A DNA stretch of 64,000 bases from Sphagnum compactum. Lineage: Eukaryota; Bryophyta; Sphagnopsida; Sphagnales. Shown piece by piece: positions 32,658 to 45,345 of this stretch (positions are counted from its first letter, which is position 1; every line of letters starts with the position of its first letter). A program made the translations under genes and the position numbers. The stretch is from the NCBI GenBank assembly GCA_965153455.1, contig OZ234504.1, positions 10,726,001 through 10,790,000 of the forward strand. The letters run 5' to 3'. A model generated the notes under the pieces. That model did not search any database, had not been told where the DNA came from, and saw only the letters and a list, made by a program, of their open reading frames with translations.

Positions 32658-33536
32658 CTCAACTTAAAGCATGGCCACACATGATGTTAAGTTGGTGTTA
32701 TGTGTAGTGTTAAGCTAATGTTAAGGAAATTAAAATTAATCACTAGTTCACACCTAAAATGTTAACTAACGTTAAATCCTAAGTGACATGTGACATGGCG
32801 TTCAATGTTAAGACGATGTTAGTTAACCAACATCAAATCTTTGAAAACATAAATTTCAAAGCCTGACATTGATGTTAACTAAAATTTCAAAAAATGGCAA
32901 TTTAATTCAATATTAAACATCATCCTTGTTTATTGTTTCATTCTTTTTCTTTCTCCATTTTTTTTTTGGGTATGTTTCTTCTCTCTCCTCCATCTCTCAT
33001 TGTCTCCATCCTTTGAGATCTTCCACCCCCTTCTTTCTTTGCCTCTCCCTTCTTTCTTCATCTCTCTTGCCTCTTATCTTTTCACTTTTCTTTCTTTTCA
33101 TCTCTTTATTTCTTCTACTTATATATATGGAAGTGTGCTTTATCCTTCTCCTATACAATTCTCTTGCATTCATTACATTGACTTCTACTATTTTTGAATT
33201 TTTTTTCTACTCAAGATGTCCAACTTAAAAAATGATCAAAACACCAAGAACTTCCATCAAGGATCAACAACAAATGCTCTAAATATTCTTTTGCATTGAA
33301 AGAAAATGAAAGTGTGAAATACAAACATTATTTCAGGTGTGGACTCCCTTGTAAATGTTAAAGCATATAATTTAATGTTACTTATTGTTTATCATTAGGT
33401 GTGAACATGTTAGAATAATGTTTAAAGACTTGATGATAAGTTGCAATGTAAAATATAGTGATGTGACACTTTGTTAATATTAAAATGATGCTAGTTATAA
33501 CTTCAAACATTAGGTGTAGCCATACTTTTAGTAGAG
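32658..33536. mobile_element. Inverted-repeat DNA element, about 880 bp
   Basis: The left end CTCAACTTAAAGCATGGCCACAC (near 32658) and the reverse complement of the right end, CTCTACTAAAAGTATGGCTACAC (near 33536), agree at 19 of 23 positions. Resemblance of the right end to CACTA termini is suggestive. Inside is a CT-rich stretch (32925-33200); frames there are compositional artefacts. Non-autonomous. Confidence 0.5.
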
Positions 33537-36092
33537 TTGCATGGACTTCAAGTTGAATCTTTTGGGAAAAGAAAAGAAATTATGTGAAGGGATGGAAAAT
33601 CCTCATTGCTGAAAGTGCAACTCTACAATTATAGACATCTTTTAAGATTCCAAGTTTTTTAAAAATTTAGAGCTAACATGCATCATTGATGGCAAAACTT
33701 ATAAAATAGATAGATAACATCCATATGAGGTTGGTGAAATTTATTTTGCTCTATTTGGACTTTGTATGAGGGAAGAATGAATGGTAAAAGATGCACATGC
33801 CAACATGTTGACATCTACATGCAATCAAAAAACAACATTTTGTGACAATTTTTTTGTTTGTTCCTAGCAAAACCTAAAGCATTGGTTGCTAGACCTTCAT
33901 TTTGCACTATCCAAGCTTTAAAAAAGTTCCAAAAAAACTTGAGAAATGTGAATGGGACATCAAAAGAATGGGAAAGAAGGAATGACGTGACTCCTACAAC
34001 ATAAGCATGTCAAAATTTGGTTAGGAGGAGTCTATGTAGGATAGTGGGGTAGCAAGCTTGGTCCATTGTGACATTTAAAGGTTAAGAAATAAATTACAAT
34101 GACATGCAAACGAGGAATGTAAGAAAATTTGCCCAACATTAAAAGCTAAGGTAACAATGGCATAATAACATAGGGAGGAAATTATCAAGGCTACCAAAAT
34201 CGAATTTGACCAAAAATTTACCAACATGGAAACCAAAATGATGGTGTCAAGGTTGGTAAGACAAACAAGGTGATCAAGTCAATGGAAAAAATTATGGAAA
34301 TTGATATATATCCAAAGTGGGTACAAACACAATGCTGATAGGGACCAACATTACAAAATGTTTCTAACAAGAGAAGGTGATGTGAAGAAAGAATACCCAA
34401 TACTGAAGGAGGTACAAGAAGAGGATGAAGATCATGGATCCATGATTGACTAGACCACCCATTTGTGACATGTATTAACAAAGCAAATCAACAAAAATAG
34501 AATCAACAAAGAAAAATTACCAGATGAAAAAACTCAAGAAGAAAAATTGAAACTTGTTCAAAGATGAGCATGTCAAGTAAATAGGGAGGGCCCAGTCCAC
34601 CTTGGAAAGCATCGAGCTTGGTAGGGTTAGATGTTGTTCAATCAAGTGGTAATGGGATCTACCAGGGTCTGTTCCGAAGCATAAATGGTGTTCCCAACCA
34701 TTGACTCACATCACTACATGGTTCCCCACCACTAAGCCACATTACAAGTGGAATTAACAAAACCAAAAGTGGAATGCGCAAAAAACCACTCGTCCCACCT
34801 AGGAGGTGGCAAAAGTACCTTAATTACATAGCACATGTGGCATGGCTAATGACTTAAAGTAGGTTAAGAGATGATGAGAAGACATTAGCAAAGGACCCAA
34901 TGTGGCCCAAGGTTTTCTTTTTCAATTTTGTGATGTAGCCAGAATGGGCACCAACCATAGGAAGATTGATCAAATTTGTTTATAAATGGATATGAGAAAT
35001 AAACCAATTTAGTCATCCTTCTATATTTTTGGCTTCCTATTGCAACCAAATATAAAATTTTGGTGATTTTTAGGTTTTTATAATAAATTATAGCAATTGA
35101 AAAACCCAAAATTAAATTCACTTTCACAAAAAAATTTAATGTCACTTCTCAATGAAATTTTGAGAATAAAAATAAGGTTGATGATGACAAACAATGATAT
35201 CATTACATCGAAAGGCACATTGATGAGACATGCACATTGATACCTTCCAAAACAAAGACTCGCTACCAATCTTATGAAAACAAGTTAGTGGAACAATTAT
35301 CAAACGTGAATGTTAATATGTTATAGGGACCAATCAAAATTGTGTCCACAATTACAATCACTAGTTATGATTGTATAGGCTTGGACAATGCAAAGAATCC
35401 ACATGCTTACATGTTTCAACATTTTATGAAATTTGGGTTCCACGTTGCTTCACAACACTAATGACAATGATTTTATTTTTTTTGTGGACATAATAATTTT
35501 CTTTTAATCAATTTTCTTTTCAAAAAAATAAGATTCTATAAATCACACTATATGTCATTTTGTTTCATTAATATTTGTTTTCATTCTTATCAACGAAAGT
35601 TTGATTCATTAAATAAATTCATAATAAGATACAACTAGACCCAAAAAAAAATATTGAAAAGTTATAAGAAAAGCAACAAGATACAAATAGACAAAAGCAT
35701 TGAAAGGGTGCAAAACAAACATCAAGGAATGATTCTAAAATGAAATTTGATCTATGAAAAATTATAATTCGGAATGGCTATGTAATTGTCACAATGATGA
35801 TCACCAAATCCCATCCTACATAAGGCAATTCCAATGAAACATTGTCATTGGAATATTCTTACACAATGCATATGCCTTTTAATCAATTAGTTCCCATACT
35901 ATAAAACTTGAAATAACAATGTATTGCTTAAATGAATAAGACACATTATGTTTTAGCAAAAAGACCTAAATTTTATGGTCAATCATATTCATGAAGTGCC
36001 TTTTGTTAATTAAACATAACTAATAGTTCCCTTGTATTAATAAAAAGTTAACCAATATATATCATGTTGTACCATTTTTCATGGTCATGTTA
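33537..36092. other. Decayed repeat DNA; weak coding scraps near 33840-34450 (+)
   Basis: On the + strand around 33840-34450 short stretches are Lys/Glu/Met-rich and helical, as in gag or transposase remnants (for example Phe-Asp-Gln-Lys-Phe-Thr-Asn-Met-Glu), with many stops. I cannot name the family. No gene elsewhere. Confidence 0.35.
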
Positions 36093-36122
36093 ATAGTTGA
36101 CAACATGCATGTTGTCAACTAT
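36093..36122. repeat. 30-bp perfect palindrome
   Basis: ATAGTTGACAACATG followed at once by its exact reverse complement, with no spacer. Confidence 0.95.
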
Positions 36123-39100
36123 GCACACACACCATTAGAAGTATAGGAAATTATAATTTATTCATATTTGTTTGGAACATCATTTTAAATGAAGGTGTTT
36201 TAGTTTTTCATAATGTATAAATACCAATTCAATGTTTTTGTGGAGTTACATAAAACCTTCATGTTTATGGTGTTGTTTTCAAATTTGCTAAGTTAATTTC
36301 TCCTTAATGCAAACACAACGAATTCAAATCCCTCTATGTAATTTCAAACACTTGAAAGATGTTTATACTTTGAAAAGAAAATGAGTGTTTTAGTCTATGT
36401 ATGTCTACTTGTTGGACATGCGAGATTTCAAGTTTTTAAATAAATGAAATAAAAGAGGTCCAATGCATTTTCATAAAGGAAAAGCTTTACATTTAGGCAT
36501 GAAAATTAGAGCTTATTTATGTAAATATACTATACCTTAATATTGGCATTAAATGTTGTGTTAATCCAATTTATGTTATAGGCGTATTGTTAGCAACTAC
36601 CTAACAACAATTTTAAATCCCATTGTTTTACACTTAATCTTCATGAATATAAGTTGTTGCATTTGTGTGCAATCACAAGAATGCACATGTTCACTTTTCC
36701 ACACCATTATTTATATTCATGTTTTCAATTTTACAATTTCCCTTTGCCCATATTTTGTTATTTTCCCTTTTATTTAGTTTTAAATTAAACTATAAACTAT
36801 TACCCAAAAAATCACATTTTCCCCAATATCTTCCACAAGCTTGTTATGTGGAAATTGTTCATATGCAAAGATCTTACAAATTATAATTTATTTTTTCCAA
36901 AATGCAAGGATCATGAACTCCCATGAACATGAAAGCTAAGGTGCAATATGTAGGCTTCAAGCACCAAAGTCAAATGAGAATTATGATGAGTATAATTCCT
37001 TACATCTTATATATGAAGGATTCACATATTTGTGAAGGGGGAATTGTTGTGGTGATTTATTTTAATTATTGACATATGATTACATGATATTATGGTATAA
37101 TGGTTGCAAGTTTCAAGTGATGGTAATGCTTGGAGATGAAAATTTTAAATTATGATCATTACAAAAAATTTAGTCACAAAAAAATACGTGACACATTACC
37201 TAATCACAAGTGCAATCACATTTTCCATGTGAGTCAACCAAGTTCATCCATTTTCTTGGATGGTCATAAGTTTAATCACACCAAGGTTGTGAGTACATTT
37301 TGGCAAACTTATCCTTGGGTGGTACCACTAAGAATGTCACACCCCCAATTTCTGAAACCCATCCAACTTCAGGACAACATAACATTCACATAAAGAAAGT
37401 TTTTCATTCCAAAATTTTTATCAAAAGGTTACTCAAGTCATGTAGAATTCAAAACTCAAATTAGGTTTACAAAAAAAATGTGTTTTGATGTGGAACACGA
37501 ATGCATAAGGAAAAAGTTTCAAGAATGTCAAATGAGGGATTTTTTTAATCAAGAAAACAAAAGGAATCTATTTTTTAGGAATTTTTTTGGATGTTAATTT
37601 TTAAGAATACTTCAAATGTCAATCTACTTGATGTTTTTTATAGATAATTGATTGAATCAATTTTCATTTAGTTATGAATTTTTGAAATCAAGATTGTGAA
37701 ATCCTAAAAAGCCATTGATGTCAAGAACACAAATGATAACTATTTTCACCTTTTGTTGTTTTAATGACTAGTTTAGATCATTCCCTTGTGCATGTACTAA
37801 ATAAACAAGAAAAAATATCTAATGTGTAAGCCTAAGGACACTTAAAAGAAAAAAGTTAAGAATTAAGCCATGATTGGGTCAAGAATGGTTTAGGAATCAA
37901 AATGTTAATGCATATTATAGGTTTCTAGGTGTTCATTATTTTTCGTGAGTGTGTTGCATAGGTGGGGAAAACATAGCCCACCTAGTCCAATCAAATCACC
38001 CAATGTATAAGTAGATGAAATTTTATTTCTTAAATTGGGTCCAACTTTCCTATGATTTTGGTAAAGTGGTTCCTAGTGGTACCACCCAAGGAAAAGTTGC
38101 CAATTTGTAATTCACCTTTTACCAAACATATAAACATGTGCATATACATATGATGACACATGTCCAATGCATAAATCAACATGTGTGCATTTTATGTGTA
38201 TTTTAAAAAGGTATGTTTATCAATATTTTTATCCTTAACAAGTTTGGTCAACAGTGTACCAATCACTTTGTTAGTAGATTTAGCTTATGGGTAATAAGCT
38301 ATAGAGTTAGTATGTTTGAACAGAAAATGATCAACAAGGTATTGAATTGCTTCATTGATGAAATGAATACCCTAATATGTCACAATTTGTTTGAGACATC
38401 TAAAATGGGTTAAAATGTATTCATACAAAAACTTTGTTGTTATTAGTGTAGTATTGGTCCAAAATGTTTTTGGTTTCAACCCATTTTGTAGCATAATATG
38501 TTGGCATTCAAATGTAGCAATTACCAATGTAACGGCCAATTAATTTAATTAGTCTTTGTAAATCAAGGCCCCACTTCTAGAACTATTCATTCGACAAGGT
38601 AATTACATGTATTTTGGCACAACTATGACAATAAAATTGAAGTGTGCATTCTCTTTCCTCCCCTCTTTCTCTCTAGCATACTTTGAGATGCATGTTGCAT
38701 TATTGTAGAAAATCAAACTATTAGTTCCAATCACTTATTTCTAGGATGTTGTGCTCAAATCAATGGATTCAGGAGTACACACTTCACAAACTAGTAGCAT
38801 GCTTGTAACCCCTAGGCTTCGCAATATTTGTAGCATTCATGTGCCTTTCATGTTCCCAACCATGATTCTGGGACCAAAATCATGTCTCTCTTATGAACGA
38901 CCCTCCTCATGTTGGTGATAATGGAATACCTTACAACATGTTTTGCTCTTTTTGAAATATCTTGTAGTTATTTTGTTGGTGGCCTCTCTTCCTCTTATTG
39001 ATTCTCATCCAAGTTGATACCTCCACTTGCGCATCCAAAATGGCCCTTAATACAACAAGATTCGCATTTGGATTTTATGCATTTGCCATTTCAAATACAA

Positions 39101-40432
39101 GCTTGTTAGATGTGCTACATTGGGCAATGCTTATCAATCTAGGTTTTTACGGACACCCAACCTTTGCTGAACTTGGGTTTCTTGTAGTTTATTCTCATGG
39201 GATCTCATTGGTCACACTCCAATTCATTCACCTTTTCATTGCATGATTTCAAGAGTCACACTCAACGTTTACATCTTCAATAAAAACTAGTGCTTTTATT
39301 TCATAGTAAAACCAATATTTCAATTTGAATGCTACTCACAACCTGAAAGATGAATGCATTATTTGAAAGCCATGGATCTAATGATGTGTTTCTCGTGAGT
39401 TTTGCTAGAAATCTATGAAGTGGTTTTCTTAAGTCATCCATTTCCATATCTTCAAATGATTCACTTTTTCCTCTAAACTCACTTTTGTGTGAACTTTGAT
39501 GACAACCTATCAATCCCATTCTTATTCCATTTGTATAAAATTATTTTTCAATATTTTTAAAAATTCAATTTTGTTGGTCAGATTGGCAATAGGCAAGAAT
39601 TTACCAACCTTATTTTTGTACTTAAAAGGATCTTCCCAAACTCTTTTGTCCTTGTACATTTGGAGCTCTTCCATCCTTTTCCCTATGGTTGTTTCCTATG
39701 GGTCTTGTTGTGTCACCCACCTCTTCAAGCTCCATTCATCTCCATCTCCATTTCATGCTATAATCAAATTCTAAATGTGTTTTAGAAATCCTTCCTCAAC
39801 ATCATACAAAACATCATCTTGGCACTTCTGAATGTGATAGTGAAAATTTTACCTTGTATAATGCATTTGCTAAAACCTCTTGAAGAATGTTGTACCATTC
39901 TTTCACTTTCTCCATCCTTTGGGGTGCCATTTGGGCATATTCACAATCAAGGTACCTAAAAGGGTAATCTAACGAAATAAGGACTACAAAGGACTATTTT
40001 GGATTTTTATTACATTTACTATTTCATGATTATCATGGATTGGTGTATGGCTATAACTAGAATGATGTCGTGTTAATCTAATAAAAAATCCAAAAATAGA
40101 TTGGATATAATATAGATGTCCTTTTGAGTCCTTTTAAATAATTTGAATCCTTGTTTATACTGTAATTTTCATCTTAAAATAATAAAAAAGAATGTGTTAA
40201 ACAATGCAATTGACTTCAATTTTTTTCATGGATAAATAATGCATACATTTATGTTTGGCAATGTTATATAATGCATTTGATTAAATTATATATGATATAA
40301 ATGTTTTGAAGGTTACAAAATCCATTCTGAAAGGGCTACAAGGGAATTTTTTTTTTTTTTTACCATTTGGTTGATTTTTTGTATTCACTAGGATTAGAAT
40401 TTGTGTCCCCAAGTGTCGCCTATATGTGCATG
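36123..40432. other. No gene; AT-rich decayed DNA
   Basis: 4.3 kb without sustained coding. The - strand at 39290-39960 shows Lys/Glu-rich pieces that may be a transposase or gag relic, and a possible LTR-like start (TGTAACGGCC) is at 38538. Neither is supported enough to call. Confidence 0.4.
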
Positions 40433-40587
40433 CACTATTACAAAATGTGGGTGTAGTTCACTAGTCCCCATTCACTAGACCAATGAATTCACTCCATCCC
40501 CACTAGGTCTTGTTCGCTATGACTAATGAATTCACTCAAAATCCAATGAAATCATTTAGCATACAAGGACACTTGTTTGTTGTAATG
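40433..40587. mobile_element. Small CACTA-type MITE, 155 bp
   Basis: Starts CACTATTACAAA and ends TTTGTTGTAATG; ends are imperfect inverted repeats. Related over most of its length to the MITE at 44080-44189 in opposite orientation (shared gtgggtgtagttcac and gaattcactcaaaat blocks). Confidence 0.65.
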
Positions 40588-42416
40588 AGGAAATTTTTGT
40601 GCAAGAAAACATGTTAAGTTGTATATAAAAGCTTATGTACTCATTTTCTACATTTATGGTTTTTTACCAAAAAATTATGCATAATTACATATGCATGTGA
40701 AAAATCACCATTACCATGCAAATTATCATAATTTAAGTTTAATTATCCAATATTTTTCACTTAAATTTATTCCATGTAGAATTTATATTTGGAAGATAGC
40801 AAAAACAAAATCCTTTAGTTTTATGTCCAAAAAACGGTACCCTAATTGTGAATATGCCCATTTCAAATTAGTCCTCTATCAACACACCTTTCCACCACTC
40901 CATAAGGTCTGTTGCCAACGATTGAAACCCAATGACCTTGTGGATCAAATGAGTCCTCACGTGCATGGTCTTTAAATACTTGCAAGTAATAGATCCAATT
41001 TGGAACTCGAATGATTTGTTCAAACTCGAATTATATTGGAATTTCCTACAACATTGAAAAGTTCCTAAATATACTTGTTAACATTGGAACAACATTCGTA
41101 TGACTATTATGGGAATGCATACATGGAATTCCTTGTTTAGTGCATGATGCTCCTTTATTGCTTCCATTTAAGCTTTACACTTGTGATTACCTTCCCAAAT
41201 GTAATTTGCATCTTACTTTTCAAATGGCGCAAATTTTTATTTTTCCGTAAGAATGCATTAAACTCTTCGCTCATCTTCCTCCATATAAGGCCCCACTCGT
41301 CATTGTATTCTTCTATGATTGATGTATCTTCTATGATTTCTGTTGATTAGATGCATAAAATGTATTTGTGTTTTTTAGCATTTTCGTCCATAAAAACCCC
41401 CACCAATCTATCTATGTCCTTGATTATTGGTCACACGGCCTACATCACAATGAACTAACACAAAGGAACTTCAATGGGCCTATCATTCACCATCAAAGGA
41501 TGCAACATTTCTTTGAAAGACTTTGGTCACTACACATTCAAACTTGTGGTTTGTTCTTATGTCTTCCTTTTCACATTTTATATGTGATTGATTTTCGAAG
41601 TGTAGAGGCTCACACATCAACTTCTTTCTCTCCCAACCTTTTTTCTCTAATTTTTTTTTAAAAAAAATTTCTCAAAATGGCTAATTGTTTCATCAATAAT
41701 TATATGACCTATAAATGAATCACATGCATCCCTTTTTATAAAATGCACCCTACCTTTATTATTAGACAAAAATCATTTAAAATTACAAACTTGAACTCAA
41801 TCCATTTCTTGTTTGCATCTCTAAAAATGTATCATGCATCGTTTAATACCATGTGCATCCACCTTTTGAATCAATCTAAACAATTGAAAGATAGGGATCC
41901 TAAATGTCTCACTTGTAATGCAATGCTTCCATCATTAACATTTTGTCCTCATTAGTGAATTGGTGATCCACTAAAACATTGATTTCTTTCCTTGGAGCTT
42001 CAACACAATTGCCATGTTCACCTACTCTTCTTCATTTTCATCAGCCTCTTTAAGTATTTCCTCCTCCTCCCCTCCTTTTTTTCCTTGATCTTTCCAAGTA
42101 AAAACCTTTGTGAGATTATTGTTCTTCACAGGGTATCAAGAATCCTTATTCATCCCCCACCTCTTCCAATGCGAGTGACAAGCTCTATTGTCCTTGCTTT
42201 CATCATAGATGAAATCCTTCAAAATGCATGACCTTTTCCTCTTGTTTCGTGAAGGCCTCTGTCAAGATCTTCCTCCCTAACATTGTTTGGCGATCTTTTG
42301 CCACCTCTCCCATCACCCTAGTGTTTCCTTTCAATCTACCTCATCCCCATTTCATTTTTCCTCTAATCACCTCATTTTCTTTAGTCATATTTTTTGAAGT
42401 TGCTTATCTTTTGTTC
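40588..42416. other. No gene recognised
   Basis: Non-coding on inspection. A 24-bp phrase ggtaccctaattgtgaatatgccc (40838-40862) occurs in inverted orientation at 39938-39962 with two or three differences. The - strand 41700-42400 has scattered helical pieces but many stops. Confidence 0.4.
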
Positions 42417-44266
42417 CACTAGTAGAAATTGGCCAAAATGTAACCATTTTCTTTGCAACTACATGTGACTATTAGTCATTTGCGACTACTTTTGGACATT
42501 TTTGCAACTATTTCTTATGTTGCTCATTTGCAACTACATTGCAACTAGTTTGCGACTATTTTGGTTTCCATCCTTCCATGTGAACAACATTTAGTTTCAT
42601 TTTCGTTCAAAAAAAACAACTTATGTCCCATTAGTTACAAATGTGACCAATTTCGTTGCAGCCCTGTGAGTCTACAAAGGTGTATTTTGTGTATTCTAAG
42701 GAATATAATTAGGTATATTAAGATTTACAATGTATATTTTGAATGTATAAGAATGACCAATTACATATGTATTCAAGTATTATTATTAGCATAAATGACC
42801 TTAATATTATGGTTACACTAGATGTATATTTTGAGTACATTAAAATTCTATGTGAGATATTTACTAAATAGGTTGTGCCCATATTACAAGTTTAACCAAA
42901 TTATTAATTAATTAATTATTTTTTTACAAATGAAATTTATTATTATTATTATTATTAGATATTTATAATTTACAAGAGCTATAAAAATTAACATAATAAT
43001 AAAAATATGAATAAAAATAGTTAACCTAAGTTAATTTATATTTCCAAAAATATTTTTATTATATTTTATTATCTATGTATTTTTCAAATTATTGAAAAAT
43101 AAAAAATTAATTATAATAAATCATATTAGTTATAACAAGTGACATAATAATATACATAATAATCTTTAAAATAGTTAATCTAGGCTAGCTACAAATAACA
43201 TTATTCACATAAATATTAATATATATTTTTAAATTTTTTCTTTCCAAATTAATAATTAATCAATGATTATAATCAATTACTGAAATATATATTTTATTTT
43301 CAATATTATTATTTTATTATTTATAATAATTATTACAATAGTTAATAAGGAAATTTAATGAATTGTTATACACATGTAAAAAATATTTTCAACCAAAAAA
43401 TATAATTATTAAAAATATATAATATTCATTCTAATAGTTCATAAATAGTTATAATGATTGAAGTAATAAAAAATTTTAAAAAATAAAAAACTAGCCTTGG
43501 CTATGTTTTAGTTATATTATTAGATTTTAAAAATTAGTATTTAACGTTAATGGGTTATAATTATTAATTATTGAATATTTCAGTTATTATATTAACTTAT
43601 TTGGTTACAAAATATTAATAAATTAAATTGGTTGATATATCATTATAATTAATATATAGTTAAAATTATATATATATATATATAGCTAATATTTAAATAT
43701 AGCTTTTTTTTTTTTTCTTACATACCTAAATATTGATTTAAATTTATTTTGGACAAATTCAATTAATATGCCACATGACACAATTTTATTGCACCATGTG
43801 TCACAATTTAAATCCGTCCAAACATAAAATTAAACATTTTAAGTTATTTCAAAATTATAATAAAAATATTTTTAAAAAAATTGGGACATGTGGCAAGACA
43901 TAACTTGTTCCCAATGTTCACCAAAAAAATCGCATCCTAATTGTAGGTGACAATACGTATATGACCAATCAAAATATGAACACATATTTTGTTGATTTTT
44001 TCTTTCATCCAAAATTCTTTATCATTTGCAACTAATGTCAACAATAAAATGTGACTTGTCCAACGCGATTATTAAGATTCACTACAACAAAAGGTGTCCA
44101 TGTATGACAAGTGATTTCACTAAATTTTGAGTGAATTCACCGCTTTAGTGAACAGGGACAGGTGAACTACACCCACATTTATAGTAATGATTTTAGTTGC
44201 AAATGTCACCTGCAACTAAAAATTAGTTGCAAGGACTAGTTACAAAATGGCCATTTTTTACTAGTG
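42417..44266. mobile_element. Non-autonomous CACTA (En/Spm) element, 1850 bp
   Basis: Starts CACTAGTAGAAA and ends TTTTTACTAGTG, inverted ends typical of CACTA, followed inward by TGGCCA on both sides. It is flanked by the 3-bp duplication TTC (42414-42416 and 44267-44269), the hallmark size. Subterminal regions carry several TTGCAACTA/TTGCGACTA motifs in both orientations (42450-42560 and 44190-44235), as expected for transposase-binding sites. The interior is extremely AT-rich with no coding, so it relies on transposase in trans. A 110-bp MITE is nested near the right end. Confidence 0.85.
44080..44189. mobile_element. CACTA-type MITE nested in the CACTA element, 110 bp
   Basis: CACTACAACAAAA...TATAGTAATG with duplication ATT on both sides (44077-44079 and 44190-44192). 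Sister of 40433-40587. Confidence 0.75.
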
Positions 44267-44269
44267 TTC

Positions 44270-44925
44270 TTTCCCTTTTGTTTTTCATTTTTTTCCCAAG
44301 AATTGAATAATTGATTTTTAACTTATTAAGATGACGTTCAAAGAACTACAATACACTTTCAAACATGCCTAATCTATCTAGCTCTTTACACACAACGATT
44401 TGAGAACTATTGTGATATTTTCATAACATTCAAATTATTACACCATAAGCATAATGCAAAGTTCAATATAACAATATGAAGTTAGTGTGATGGTTTTGCT
44501 TTTCAATAGGCGTCATCCTCTCTAGTTCTCAAAGTCACATTTATTTTAAATTATAATTTCCACATAGTTTTCTTTCCAAAACCTACGACGGTGACTCTAA
44601 ACTAATGCCAACAATCAAATCCAATCATTATTTAGCTGGAAATATACATAAAATTTTAAAAATCAAGAGAAATTCATACTAGTTATCTTTGCATACATTG
44701 TATGTCGTTTTCTAACCATGACATTCCATTGCCTCCACATGACTGTTTTAATAACTTCCATTGTATAATAGACGTTTCCAAATCCATGTGAATATTTTTT
44801 TGGCAAACTTTTAATGATTCCCTTTCCTTTTGTGCATTCAAAACTAGAGTTCCATATGCATTCTACATTCACATCTGTTGTGACATCTTAGATTTTATTG
44901 ATGTTTCCTTTCCTTTGATCTACAA
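44270..44925. other. No gene seen
   Basis: AT-rich flank; the - strand frame at 44663-44872 has no motif. Confidence 0.4.
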
Positions 44926-45345
44926 AAGTTTAATGATGAGGAATTGGCGGACATGCCCACTTGCAATCTAGTAGAAGCTATGCATAACATTTGGTTGCAG
45001 CAATGGGGAAAATGTAGCACTTGCCTACAACGACATCCGACGACTACATTTGTGTTTTCAAACCGTCTACATTGTATATACAATACTTGCAAGGTGGTCC
45101 ACCTGGTCATGGACTTCATAAGAATGAATTGTTGTTGAGGAAGGCTTGAGGGTCAAGTGATTTTATGATACTTACAACAATCATGGCAAATTACACATCT
45201 AGGTCATCTTTCACAAATTGCCTTCTGCACTTTGAGGGTGAAGAGGTTTTTGGGTTTACCAAGCGACCTACTAATTGTCCTCTTAATGCAAATAACGATT
45301 CCCATCATCTTGACCGTGTAAATTTATCTTGTCCATGAATAATCG
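44926..45345 (+). pseudogene. Decayed coding region, family not identified
   Basis: The + strand gives a plausible protein stretch across two frames: Phe-Asn-Asp-Glu-Glu-Leu-Ala-Asp-Met-Pro-Thr-Cys-Asn-Leu-Val-Glu with His-Asn-Ile-Trp-Leu-Gln-Gln-Trp-Gly (44926-45010), a shift near 45085, then Gly-Gly-Pro-Pro-Gly-His-Gly, one TGA, and Phe-Glu-Gly-Glu-Glu-Val-Phe-Gly-Phe-Thr-Lys-Arg-Pro ending near 45340. About 75 codons of the second part hold one stop. It looks like part of a transposon-borne protein of wide occurrence in plants, but I cannot name it. Confidence 0.45.

Noticed and set aside
32926-33228. 100-codon Phe/Leu/Ser-rich frame
   Set aside because: Encoded by a CT-rich stretch inside an inverted-repeat element; hydrophobicity is compositional.
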